A DNA stretch of 64,000 nucleotides, taken from Phoronis australis (Eukaryota > Phoronida > Phoronidae). Of this stretch, positions 35,871 to 48,800 are shown piece after piece (positions within the stretch are counted from its first letter, which is position 1; each line of letters starts with the position of its first letter). Where the stretch lies: contig NMRA01000438.1 in assembly GCA_002633005.1 (NCBI GenBank), positions 257,576-321,575 of the forward strand, read 5' to 3'. A model generated the notes under the pieces. That model was not told the origin of the DNA, made no database searches, and was given only the letters and a program-made list of their open reading frames with translations. A program made the position numbers and the translations under genes.

Positions 35871-36117
35871 ATCCTACACTCTAGCGTCGTTTTTGTTTTC
35901 CACGTCTTACTCTTAATTTACCCAAAAGGTAATAATATTTACATGCATGTTTTTGAATGAGTTTAACCAGAGCTGCAACACCAGTGACAGTTTTAGCACT
36001 TTGGAAACCGGTCTAACCTATTCACCCTCCGTCACCTGCTAACAGTTGCCTTGGTAACGTTCACCTTATTACCTGATTATCATTACATAAAAATATAAAG
36101 TCACTGTAATGTGAGTT

Positions 36118-36640
36118 TTGTCATTTTTAAAGGAAGCTAATCGTTTAACCGATTCCATCAAAATTGGATTTTTTATGTATTTATTATCCTTTACAAAACA
36201 ATTGCAAAAAACAAACAAACAAAGAAGTACACCATTCATTCACGCATGCACACCTCAGGAAGACTACCATTCTCATATCTTGTTACACCTTTTTTGGGCA
36301 TGTAGCTTTGTACAAGATTTCTGGAAGAAATTCGAAAAGCTACTTCAAAAGTGTGGCATTCAGCTTCCCAACTGTCTGTCTTACGATATTGTTATTCTTG
36401 GACTTTACAAAATTGGATTTTGTCACTTGTTGTCAGACTCCCATGAAAGATAAAATGACGTCTCTTGAAATTATTGGACGCAAATGTTTCAAAATTTTCA
36501 TTGTAGCTAAGACTTACACCTAGCAAAGTGATTTCAGTACAAATTAATACGCAAACTAAAATGATCCTAACAACCTTTTGCAACAGTGACTTAGAATTGT
36601 ACTTCGAACTTTTTCAGCGATACAGGGGAACCAAGCTCAC
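36118..36640 (+). mobile_element. L1-like LINE fragment (C-terminal zinc-knuckle region)
   Basis: The frame from 36118 contains HACTPQEDYHSHILLHLFWA then CSFVQDFWKKFEKLLQKC and ending LPNCLSYDIVILGLYK. This fits the C..C..E..HLFW.C..V..FW pattern found C-terminal to the reverse transcriptase in L1/Tx1-type elements (zf-RVT). The next part continues in another frame (MTSLEIIGRKCFKIFIVAKT), so there is at least one frameshift. It is an inactive 3' fragment; the RT itself is absent. Confidence 0.6.
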
Positions 36641-36731
36641 GACAAATATGAAAGTGGACATGCATAATTGTTACCATGGCGACTGAGTACCATAAAAGTT
36701 TTAATCCTTTAACTATAAATTGACTAGCATA

Positions 36732-36770
36732 ATAATAAATAATGAGGTTTATAATAAATAATGAGGTTTA
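36732..36770 (+). repeat. Tandem duplication, about 19-20 bp unit
   Basis: ataataaataatgaggttt occurs twice in succession. Confidence 0.85.
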
Positions 36771-37069
36771 TGGCACTCTGACATAAATCCTATTATTTGG
36801 GCAAATAACATTATACAGCCCTTTATGCTGCATATCCAACTCCTAGTTAGTTCCTACCAAGTCCGATGGTAGCGCTGTTTGTTCTTTCTGTCCAGCTTCC
36901 TGTTGGCCAAGCCTCAAGCAACAGTACATTCACTCGTAAACAAAACAAACAAAAACATTTACAATCTTTCTGTTTTCAGAAAACATGTCCATTTTTAATA
37001 CAATTTACAGGAGTTTCCCTAACAGCACATGCTCATACACGGTGCATTAGATTCGTACTAATCGGGGGG

Positions 37070-37129
37070 NNNNNNNNNNNNNNNNNNNNNNNNNNNNNNN
37101 NNNNNNNNNNNNNNNNNNNNNNNNNNNNN
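37070..37129. other. Assembly gap (60 N)
   Basis: A run of 60 N preceded by a G run. Its true length is unknown. Confidence 0.95.
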
Positions 37130-39705
37130 TATTGAATTTGCCGTTTTGCTCGACCCAGTTGATAGGCAATCCGCCAATACCCATTTGGTATTATGTACCC
37201 ATTTGGTACTATGCTAACCTGTGCCACTTAGTATCCGATACTCAATTACACTTTGGGTATCTGAAATGTGTGTGTTATCTCTTGTACTTAAGGAACCCAT
37301 CTGTTTCCTTCTGTGAAATACATGTATTAATTTTTAGAGCTGTGACCGTGAAATTCCCAATACAATTTAAAATATACATTATTCTTGTTGTTTTATTTGT
37401 CCCCAATAATGTGAACCTATGACGTAAAAGCATAAGAGTAAGCTTGACACTTCATAATCCAAATGTAACACGTTTCTGAAAATCAAGAGAGATTTTTTGC
37501 ATTCTGTTGTTTTGAGATATCTTGAAGTAGATACTAACTAGCTACAGAACATGAATCAAAAGGGCACTTTATGCATAGAATTTAGAAGAATATGTGTCCT
37601 ATTTCGACACACAATGATACCTTGAGCAGAAGTTGACTTTCAAAAAAAAAAAAAAAACGATTTCAGAACAATTCTAACAAAATTTAGTAGGGCACAAGGT
37701 CAATTGAATGGGCTCCCTCAATTTTGAAGATTTCTTATAAATAAAAGTTAAATTTCCTTGTAATATTGCAGCAAATCGGAATAATTCAGTAAAAATCACA
37801 TGAATTATTCAAGTCAGCCTTGTGTCTATGTTCGTCAATCGCTTTAGGTATTGGCACTAGGCAGTTATCTTATCACTTGTACCTGTGTTAGCTCTGACCC
37901 ACGGTCAGCTATGAACGCTGAATGAGTGAAATGACAATATGTATATGTCAGACAGCATTGTGGTTCCTAAAATATTGATTCCCAATAGTTATCTTTTTTT
38001 GAAACCATTTTACATGTAACGAACTAAATAGGTATTCGTTTATAAATGTAGAATACGCCACATTGGGTTATTTTTAGAACAAAAAGTGAAAAATCCCATT
38101 CGAGAGATTTTTTAAATTTGTTCACGTATCCGACATTTATTCAAAAATATAATTTTCAATGTCCACAGACCCTCAAACTGGCTTGTAGAAGCACTTGAGT
38201 GATACCCACTTTCAACACTACAAAAAGGGCTTAAGGATTAACCTCTCGTCAAATGATGAATGGAGTGAAATCATTATTGTCAATTTTATTTGGTAGTCCT
38301 TATATACCACTTCCTAATCCCATTATTTGGTTTCTTTCATTGCATGCAATCTACATGTACCTGTTTTTATGTTGGAAATTTGCTGTTTTGGTATGAAAAA
38401 AACGTCATTTTCTTCCGGAAGATGACTCCTAAAGTGGTTTTACGATTTATTTTGATTTTCTCGAGAAATGGTTCTTAAACGTCAATAAACGTAGAGTTAC
38501 AACAACGCAATGCACTCACGTAGATCAAGAAGTTTTGCGGAATTTTAAACGTAGATTGAACATCACAAAAGTGGCTGAGTAGTTTTCGCAATACAACTAA
38601 CAAAGGTGGTTAAATGAGGATTTACACATATCATATTTCACTCGTTACCGATTTTTATGTTAGCATGTGAACCCGACTTATCTTACACATCCTCTTTTGC
38701 TCAGTTCCTTATTCCTTTGTGCAGGGTTACATGTACATGACGCTTCTACCCAGCCTTCTTATTGGACTATAATATCACGTGCAGTGAGTTGTTCAACTCT
38801 CAGCTCTCACAGGCCAATCATTGTCAAGAGTTGGACATACACTATGTTGAACATAACAACTATTCCTTAGATACGAGTGATACTTAAAGCGGTGTTAAAC
38901 CCATACCTTCTGATTTAGACCAGTTGATCGTTTCTTAACTGTTCCTTACTCAATTTAAAATATCTCTCGTCTCCTTCAGAACTGTTAATTTTTTATTTCG
39001 AATTAGTCAACAAGATTTGTTTCTTGACAGAAAGAACGCTTTAACTATAGTATCCGATCATCTCAAGTTTGTATCAGGCCTTCCTCAGATTGGGTTCTGA
39101 ACTATCTGTTTTCTGTCAAGAGACTCACACGTCGCAATAACGAAAGTTCAAACCGTATTTTCAAGTACATAACACGTATTTTAATCTTCATGGAATCGAA
39201 TGATTTAGATGGTTTCATGGGCGGAAATTCAATTTGGTTCTTGTTTAGGAAGTAGCTTAATTACCTGAATTGTAGTCTTCTGACAGATATTATTTATAAA
39301 TATATGTAGGCGGTCTGGTTCACGTTGTTGCGGAGGAAGCTCGGGTGGGCCCATTGCACTGATCACGTTTTATCAATTTACAAATAAAATCAAGCCGAGG
39401 AGCGAGACCTGGCTCAAGTTGGTGAGAAGCAGTAGTCTAAAATTTAACTATGTGTCGCAACGGCCGAAGATAGAACATTCTAGGCTTTCCGAAGTAAATG
39501 TAATTGTCGTGCACTTGGAAAGAGTCGAGGGTCGAATTACTTGCCTTTCCTTTCGAAGTGTTTGTTTCACTTCGTGGTGCAACATGCGGCGAGACTGAAA
39601 ACGGAACAAGGCCCGGAGCATCAAATAATTAAAATAGAAACCACAAATCACTAGCGATGTTTTCATTTTCATTCAAACAGCTTAGTCCTAACCATTTGCC
39701 AGTAG

Positions 39706-39814
39706 ATGGCTCCTGAAACGCGATGTCTTGACAGAATGGCTATGAGACACTGCCTATGTGTTTTGCTGTTTGCCGCTCTTTTCCTACAGGGTATTTCCAG
39801 CGAAGAGCTGACAG
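39706..39814 (+). CDS. Gene C exon 1: signal peptide
   Basis: 109 bp, phase 1 donor ACAG/gtaggg. It encodes MAPETRCLDRMAMRHCLCVL then LFAALFLQGISSEELT. The Met at 39736 would give a more compact signal peptide and may be the real start. The stretch HC(LC)VLLF..LG-IS matches the first exon of gene D. Confidence 0.88.
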
Positions 39815-42800
39815 GTAGGGTATTTTTTCTTGTACGCTTTACGGTTACGAAACGTATGTAGTTCAGTTGCTTCTTCTTTACAGGGCATCCGTCCGTTGAT
39901 TACACCAAGTGCAATATTCACAAGATATAAATACCTGTTGGACGTTACAACATGTTGGATGAAATATGAGGCAACTCTCCATTCCCGATAGATTTCATTT
40001 TCACCCTGGACACCGTGAAGTTTCACCCCAAGTTCTTCACCATTTTACTCATTCATGTCCAACATAAACAGCATCACCTCCAAATGAGTACATTGAAAAT
40101 CGTGTTGGAAACTTCTGGTAAAGACTCAGATAGAGAAAAGAGGCCTATTAAGTTCCAGCTTGAGCCAATTTCACTTTATTAAGGTCATGCATTGAAGGTA
40201 ACATTTTGAAAGGGTGTGGTTCCAGTGGGGGGGATCCATGGTACATTCTCAAAGGGGTAGTTCCAAAACCTATTGTTGAAAATGGGGACCCAATTTTCTA
40301 TTCGTTGTCCGCTGGAGATCATTTGATATTGAAATGCTTTTTGGGGTAGGATGATACAGATTTCTTTAAATTCCAGTATCAAAGTTCACTTTCAAGTTTG
40401 CAGTCTTGAAAATAGCAAATCTCTCATGAATCAGGCAATTTCCTTTGATGCATAAGCGTGTAAATTAGAACCCTTGCAGGTTAGCAAAAGAGACTAATCT
40501 TGACATGATGGACCATCACAGGAGAGTACTAAACAGGTGAATAACACAACTGTGCACATTTTGAGTTAACTGCCGGTTGTTACGTTGCAATATGTATTGA
40601 CAAATTCGCAGTTCACACTATGGGGTTTTTGGTAATTCCAGAAGGGATACGCGCATGTGCACTTGGCAGGGAACCTGCGATGCACTGGTATCCCACCGTA
40701 GTTTGGGGGCACTCCAACAGGTTTTCGGATTTTATTCGTATTAATGAGAATTTCGGTTCTTCTCAGTGGTAGCTTGTACGTGGCCATCAAAATTATCAAA
40801 AATCGTACTCTTAAGAATCTGACAGGGCGTGGTTGCTATTGATGGTGAACGGGAGGTAGATTTCCCCCCTCCTTCGCGGGAAAATTCCCGGCTCTTAGAA
40901 AGCACAGTAACCTTTCCCCTCGGATGAAAGAGATTTTTAATTGTATTTTTGTATATATTAATTGTATATCGATTTTTTGTATTTATTTAACCCAGGCACA
41001 ATTTCTCGTGGCACTTTCTCGGTATGTATATTTATTGTACTGGATATTTCATAATAAACATTCAAAAAACGAGGTCCTTGAAGGAATATGATAACCATGC
41101 TTGTTCTGCCCAGTTAATTGAAATTAAGCTCTAAAACGAGATGGATTATTTTTTCAGAGTATGCTTTGGACGAACGAGCTTGGTGTTTTAATTTTAAATT
41201 CATCTTGTCCAGATTGAGATTTGAAACCTAACACATGTAATAGACGTAAGAACTATAAAAAACCAAGACAGAAAAATTGATAGTCAAGTAATTTTTAGCT
41301 TCAACTACCAGCCTGGATTTTTATTATGATAAAAATAATTTTAACAGCACCAATTATTCTTGCAGAATAATGACAGATCAACCGTTAGTCCCGGTAGTCC
41401 CTACCACACTACCAGGGTCTAGGCTTTGCTTGATGTTAATATTCTTGATCAACAAATTAAACCAGATGCGATTTGCACATGAAAGTAAAATGCGATGAGC
41501 CACCACAGTCAAATATATCTCCAACTCGTCAAAAATACAAGCAGATGGCCTGGTTCGTGCAGAAAGTATTTTTATTAACAATTTTCAAGAAGAAACGTAA
41601 CCCCGTGATCACCATGTATACCAATACGATCGCTGCAATTTGGTCATATTTACTTTCATGTTTCGAACGTAGTTTGACAAAAAAACTTATACCCTTTCGT
41701 TAGACATCTTTTTGGTGCATTGACTTGTTTGTCTAATGTATTTTTCTACGTCTCTGTGGTTAATTACTGACACATTTTCAAGATTTAATATCCAGGTTGG
41801 ACCAGCCATTTAACTCACGCAATGTCAACTTCCGCTTTATTTATCGCAGTGAGCCTCACTTTGGATTTTAGAAGTCCGCTCAGGAGGGCAGAGTTCAGTA
41901 ACGCTAGGACCTCGCTAAAATCTAACCAAAATCAGGCGTTCTCTTTTGAAATACACGGCAATAGTTCACGTAATCTCGTGAAGTCATGTTTTTAGCGAGG
42001 TCCTAGCGTTACTGTGCTCAGGTTTGTGCAGGGACGATGTTACATCGGGACATTATAAAAACACGTGCAATTATAAATCACCAGGAATCGAAATATAAGT
42101 GACGATATTTTTCCTTTGTCCAAACGTTTCGTAGTGTGTTTTTAGTTATTATAGTCTATTTGAAGTAATCTACGGCGTATAAGCTTGTTACCAGCTGGCA
42201 TTGTAAAACAAGTTTTCCCATCATTCTTCATGGCTAATGACATTGAAATCCTCTCCCTCAGGCATGCGCAGACTTACCCGTTCCAGTTCCACCTGCCCGC
42301 ATTTGAAGTTGACGAATGGCAAAACGGAAATAGTTGACAGTGGAAGGTCAATTAGTTTCCGTTGTAATCCCGCTTTTCGTCTGTTTGGTGTCATGCTTGC
42401 AGGCTGTACCTCTAGCGGAAAGTTGGACCAAAAGCCACCCGTTTGTGTAGGTAAGTTGTCTGCCTTTGCTATTGACGTGACCTCACACAGAGTACAGCAT
42501 TGGCGAGAACGTCGCCACACGTTCACCAATGTTCCTTAGGCCTTGCTATCATTTTCATTCCAACATCACTTTACAGTAAAAACACAAGGTTGTTTTACCC
42601 ACACTAACCTAGTTTAAAGTTTGCTGTTTGAAATCATACAACAGATGGCGTACACTAGGACGAGTCGAGACATCTGCCAGTTACCAGTGGTAACAACGGG
42701 CCAGAGACGTAGACATGACATAGACAACGATTATGTGTAAACAGTGGTGGAAAATCAATTGGTCTATTTACACCAACCTCTTGTCTATTTACACTGTCAC

Positions 42801-45800
42801 GACGTTTCGGTCGGTCTGTTCTCCTGCCATCGTCAGGTGTTCAGGCGTTCTTAGAAGAACGAGCACGGATATGCGGTACACTCATCACGGTTTGATTTTT
42901 TGATTAAATATTGTCCTAGGAAGGATTTTAACCCACGACTTCCGAAACTACAGATATTTGAGTCCAGATATTGAGCAGAGAATTCAAACAGTTTAATAGT
43001 CATTCGTAATATAACAGGCAATGACTGCAAGAACATTATCAAGCCAGCATGTGAACACTCAATCGGTGCTTCAGTCGCCCGATTTGAGATCAGATATTGT
43101 TTCAGCTCCTGGTTGCCCTAACATCTGGACTTCACTCCCGAAGAATTTGAAGGTGAAGTCTCGTCGCTGGAGCAATGCTCTGGTCTCGTTCCGGTGTGCA
43201 AAAACCTTCACAATGGTTGGCAGCGAAACAATCTTTTGCAACGGAAATGAATGGAACGACAGCGTTCCCATGTGTTATGGTGAGTAGTGTTTGCACAGTC
43301 GTGTTCCCATTACTGCTCGTCAGAATGTGTCCACAGCGAGAACGAAGAGCTTGATCCTGTTCTGCGGTTTCGCGATTCAAACCCAAAAAGAGAAATATAA
43401 ATCGTTGTGTAGCGAATTAACCCCGTGCGGGTCCTTCATGTGCTCCAGTCTGCACCATGAGTGGCGTAATGGTTATCTTAATAACGCACTCGTCTTGATA
43501 CGGTTGTCAGTTGAAGCCAACACTGTTTTTCTATGAAAACTTAGCATTCTCATATGAGACTCAAGAGTAATTGAGAGCACCGGTCCTGAAAATCTGGCCA
43601 TGTTGAATAAGCGCGGGGTTTTGTATAAGCGCAGGTTTGAAAAAAGCGCCGGGCCAAAAATGCCTTCGAAAGAATAATTTCCCTGGCGCTATTACATGAC
43701 ACTAAGGTAGCACATTTCTGAAGTGTAAAGTTTGAGTGCATACATGTACGTTACAGAGATCGATTACTTGATTGCAATCATTTTGGTTTAAAGCTTTTAT
43801 AATTTCTTTTTGGGCAATTGTTTATAAATTTAAACCAGAAATATTGTCCCCAATGCAGTAAACAACAAAGTTTTTGTCATTTGAAACGAGTTTCTGCAAC
43901 TACGTATTTCCGTTACAATTTTATCAAGATTGCCGTTCAGAAAAAGGTCCCTTATTTTTTTAAACATCTCAATAGATTTAGAGCTGAGTTAATCAACTTG
44001 GGAGCGCTCATGAGTTAAACTGAACACTCCATGTACGTGAAAACAAGGCGTTCCCAAACACATGATCCCTGTAACTTCTCTGGTACCATTTTGAGAAATT
44101 CGAAACCCCATTAATTTACAAAAACTCCCATCCTTCTGTCAAAATGAAGTATTTCATATTTTCGGTCAATGGTTCACGTGTTTGTGTCACTAGTAATTGT
44201 CATGACAGCAATATTCTAGACACACCTACTTCTGCGACGACCTTGGAATCCTGCAATTTTGAACGAGATCAATGCGAATGGTCACAAAGTTCACGAGATG
44301 ATTTTGACTGGGCACGCGGCAGTGCAAACAAACAGGTTGGGCCGTCGGTGGATCACACGTATGGAACAAGTTCAGGTATTACAAACGGAAAAGACGCTTA
44401 AAGTTCCTAGCTGGTCGAATCCGTCTTCTGGCATTAGCCCACTTATAGTCTCAAAACTGGTTTCACAAGTTTTTATTCCGCTAAAAAGTGATGTCTTGAC
44501 ACGCCAAGAACTTACTCTCAGTCAGTTATTGCTTAGGACCAGGCCTATTGAAATGACTCGCTTCAGTGTCATTTCATGAGCCCAACGTACATGTATAAAC
44601 TAATCCTATCATTCTTCACACTGGTGGTGATGTGAATAAGTTTAGATTGGCCATCAAAGAGAGTCTTGTCACTGTTGAGCTGAATGCTAGGGTGTCACTA
44701 TTTGGGAATAGTTCGATCATTTATGTATCTACTGCTGCTACCGGTGTCAGAATGTTTCATTTGCTTTTGATTAGTCGTGGCCCTTTTGCATTGTGGGTTT
44801 CCTATTACATGAACCTTGATGACGAGGAACTGATTCAATGTCGAAACGTTGAACATTGTATATAATTATGTAATTACAATGTTATCAGCAATCGTTCTCA
44901 GATTTCTAAGATAAGTATGTGTTATTCTGTGTTCGAGTATGTTATGGTTCGCTCTTGATGACCCATACATTCAAGTTACAAAATTCGAGTGAAACTAGTT
45001 ATTTCGAGAAAGCCACAATATTTCAAAATCTGATTGGAGGAAAAAGCTTTTACGCTGGGTTCATAAAGCTCAAACTGGAATATAATGATAATCAAAATGT
45101 ACTCGAACTCTAAAGTTCAAAGGTCTGACCTCAGACCTTGATCAGGTAGCGTCATTTCTAATCATTGACCCTACTCAATTGCACAGCCATCTAGATGCTG
45201 AATGTCTCTGTTTAGTGGGTCAACTGAACGGAATTAATTTGCATACGGGATATGGTCCAGGGGCACGCACGGCGACAATTAAAAGAGGATTGTCTTGAAG
45301 GGACGTTTTATAACTTCAGAAAAAAATGAAAGGGCTTATCACTAATTACCATGAATGAAATATCAGCTTTCCGGTAAACTTCCTTCTAAGAACCCTAAAA
45401 CACTTAAACATGACCGGAGAAATGAAAAAATAACGAAACGTCGTGCCAATGTAAACAAACTTGAGAGTGGTGTTGATTTTCGAAATGATGTTACCACCTC
45501 ATATCAGTTTCAGGAAGACACAGCTGACATTTGCGACTTTTATTTTCATGTTCAGGACATTTTCTCTACGTTGGAACGAATGCCTCAAGGGAGATAAAAG
45601 ACTCGGCTGTTCTAATCTCCCAAAGGTTTCCCGCCATGTGGAGCGGGAATTGCTTCCAGTTCTGGTACAATATGTTCGACGGTGATTCCAACAGGACCAG
45701 TGAGTTGCCACGAAAGCAGTTACTCTGTCTACTTCACATATCCAGAAAGCATAACTACTTAGGCCTGAAGACAGCGTGAATTTCATATTTAATTACACAC

Positions 45801-48800
45801 AAACCTTGACAAACAACAGTGCATTTTCTAAACTCTTCGATGTTACCCATCTGTGGAACAAGTTTTGTCACACTACCACAAAGTCAATACACTAAGTGAG
45901 TTGCAAGACGCGGCTTTGCATACGTTCGCAGACAGCAAAATCCTTGAGAGGTCGCGTTTTAGGCAAACATTGTGACAGCCAATTTCCTTTGGTAACACTC
46001 AGCAGTTTTTGATGATTTTGGGCTTGAAAAACCTCTGAGATATTGGCAGCTCTACCATTTTGTTGATGTACAAAATCAGAAAATAGGAACAGTACTGAGC
46101 CACAATCTTCTAAAACGTTGTGCCAGGTGTATTGAAAATGATTCCAAAGTTATTGTCCTCATTTTACGACTACCTGAAGTGCAGCCGTCTACTTCAAATA
46201 AAGAGCATAAGTACACCAAATTAGCAGTTTTCATCCCTCAATCATCACTTGCATGAAAATACTACGAACTGAGAGACAGCGTATTCAGACTGCCAAAACT
46301 ACCCAGATTACATAAATCATGTGAAAAATGGTTGTCTAGTTGCAAGAATATTTAAAAATTCGAAGTGTCTGAAGATCACCTGAATTTCCTTCTAAATTCC
46401 ATCTTCCCTCATGTATGTTGTACAGTTTTGGGAAAAACCACGACTGAACAGAAAGCTGGTCAAGCGGTCAAAAACTGCAAATATTTCTCTCAAAACAGAC
46501 TAAAAATCAAGCAAATGCCATTCTTAGCCTTCACGGGCAACACAAATCTATTTAAAAAAATGCCGAGCAAATCCATCATTCGCCAAATTTTAATGAAATT
46601 GGTGCAGGTATTGTCAACCGTTGCTCGATCTTTACTGGACGGTCACGTGACAGGCCTGACCACGCAAGACAAACTTGGCTGTTTTGCATCGTGGAACTAT
46701 GCATTGTTGGTTTCTCTGATCGGGATGACCTCTTCGCTGTAGTTGCCGCGCCAATAGTAATTGTACGAGCGGAAGGCGAGAAGTGCTCGATTGGAAGACG
46801 TTAGTGAATTACTTTCGAGTACTTTAAATACCCCGCGTGGAATTTTTAAAGGTCAAGCATTCAGGAAACCTGTCAGGAAAGGTTAACTATGATTTGAATA
46901 TTTCTTTTCCGAATGCACTTCTACCATTGGAGAAATTAGTAATGCGCAAATTTGTTTCATCAAGTTCTTATATTTCTTTTAACAAGAGAAAAAAACAACC
47001 AATTATAGTGTTTATTTGAATTTTGACGGAACGGAATTTTCATGGCTTGAAATCAAAGTGGTCATAAACCAGCGTTACTGTGAAGATACATGTAGTAATT
47101 TTCGATTTGAAATTATTTCGGTGAGACAAAACAACTGACAGTTGCTACATAATCCCGACAGAGCCATTTTGAACTGAAGAAAAATATTTCATTATCTGGC
47201 GGACACCAGATAAAATATGTTTCTTCACTTCAAAACACAGATAATTAATCATCTTGCGTCCTAAAGACAAAAATGCGGAAGCCGCCAGGTAATAGAATAT
47301 TTTCTTCACTTCAAAATGGCACTATTGAGATTGCGTAAGCTGCCTTAGACATTGCTGGGTTAATAAAATGACGAGTAGGGAAGAAGTCAACTTGTAAACT
47401 GTTCTAAAACAACGTCGAACAGTCATTTTTCAGAGCTCAGAAATTACATCTGTTTTGACTAAGTGACAATTTGAGACTACATGTAGTTTCATAACGGTAG
47501 TCTAATTTGTTGTGACGGAAGAGATTTTATACCCGTTTCGATGGTGTTTTATAGCATTTCAATTAAAAGGAACACAATCGGTTTTTCGACCGAAGAGACG
47601 CTTATTGGGAGTTCAATACATGTAAAATTGAAGTCGCTAACAAAAACCTGCGTGAACAACTGAATCAATAGGCGAATGCCCCGAGTTTACATGAGATCAA
47701 GATTGGGGAGCCAAAACATGTTGGAGGAGTCACGATTCTCGAATTTGGAAACGAGATCGTGCGCGTGATGAGCTGAACATTTCCAAAACATTACAACTAA
47801 TCCCCGTTTAGTGCGTAGTCCAGACGGCGTTGATTGTTTTAATCACCAGGCTAATTTTTTTGTCCAATCTCACTACGCAAACGCCAATATACTATCCAGC
47901 ATGCTGAATCAATACATTAATAGAAACATGCATCGACTCAAAACTGTTGAATTTTTATCGCATTTCTTCTGCGAAAGAAGGATTCTAAACTTTCCACGAA
48001 GAACTCAATTTCAAAAGTCAAACACGTTAAAATTTATCAGTTTCTGTCATTGACATTTTAATTGATTTCAGGCACTATTTTATTTCCGTAAAATAATCAC
48101 GAATGCGATAATTGGCCGGTACAAGTCAATGGTAGCTTAGATCAACTGTGGTAATACCAAAGGCGGGGGTGACACTAGTTTCCCTCGGTTGATTCAGAGA
48201 AGCATTTGTTAACTATATGATACCGCTGAACGTGCAGGTTTCCTACCGAAGACAGACCTTTGGATTGCATTCCTTTTCTGTCTTCCAGAAATAGCTAAAC
48301 ATGCATAATCCTTGATTAAGTCTCAGCGTAAAGCAACTAATTTTTGAAAAATTTACAATTCTTCCAGTCCTTGTCTAAGTAACCGAATAAAATCCCTAGC
48401 TGAATGACAAAAAAGATCACGGCGAGCTGGCAACTCTTAATAACCTGCTAACCTAGTATGTAACTTTTGAGGTCACAGGTCATGACCATACTTGAATGTC
48501 TCGTGGTTCAACAACCAGGCAAGTCAATTGTGACAAAGGAAAATCGGAGTGTTTTTGACCAAAGAGCTCCAAACAACAGTTGAAGTATTATTTGAAGTAA
48601 ATTTGTGTGACTCGCATTTGAACCATCTTCATTACCACCGGTTACGCGGTTATGTCGCTTGAAAGATCATTAGGTACATGTAGACTAATTAAAATATGCA
48701 TGGCAGTTTCCATTGACGATAGTGCGAACGTTATGGTATTTAAGCTTGTTTTGTTACAGACTCCATGGCAAGTTCGTTGGAAGTATTTGTGTCCAAAGCG

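Larger units (their letters stand above)
31710..39705. other. Intergenic stretch between genes B and C
   Basis: No cellular gene is seen and I could not find a TM7 exon for gene B. It contains MITE M2 (32277), MITE M1 (34678), a repeat shared with gene D's intron (35222), a Penelope tail (35826), an L1-like fragment (36118), a 19-bp duplication (36732) and an N run (37070-37129). Confidence 0.5.

Noticed and set aside
46365-46742. 125-codon frame in intron 5 of gene C
   Set aside because: No domain and no splice sites in phase with the MAM exons.
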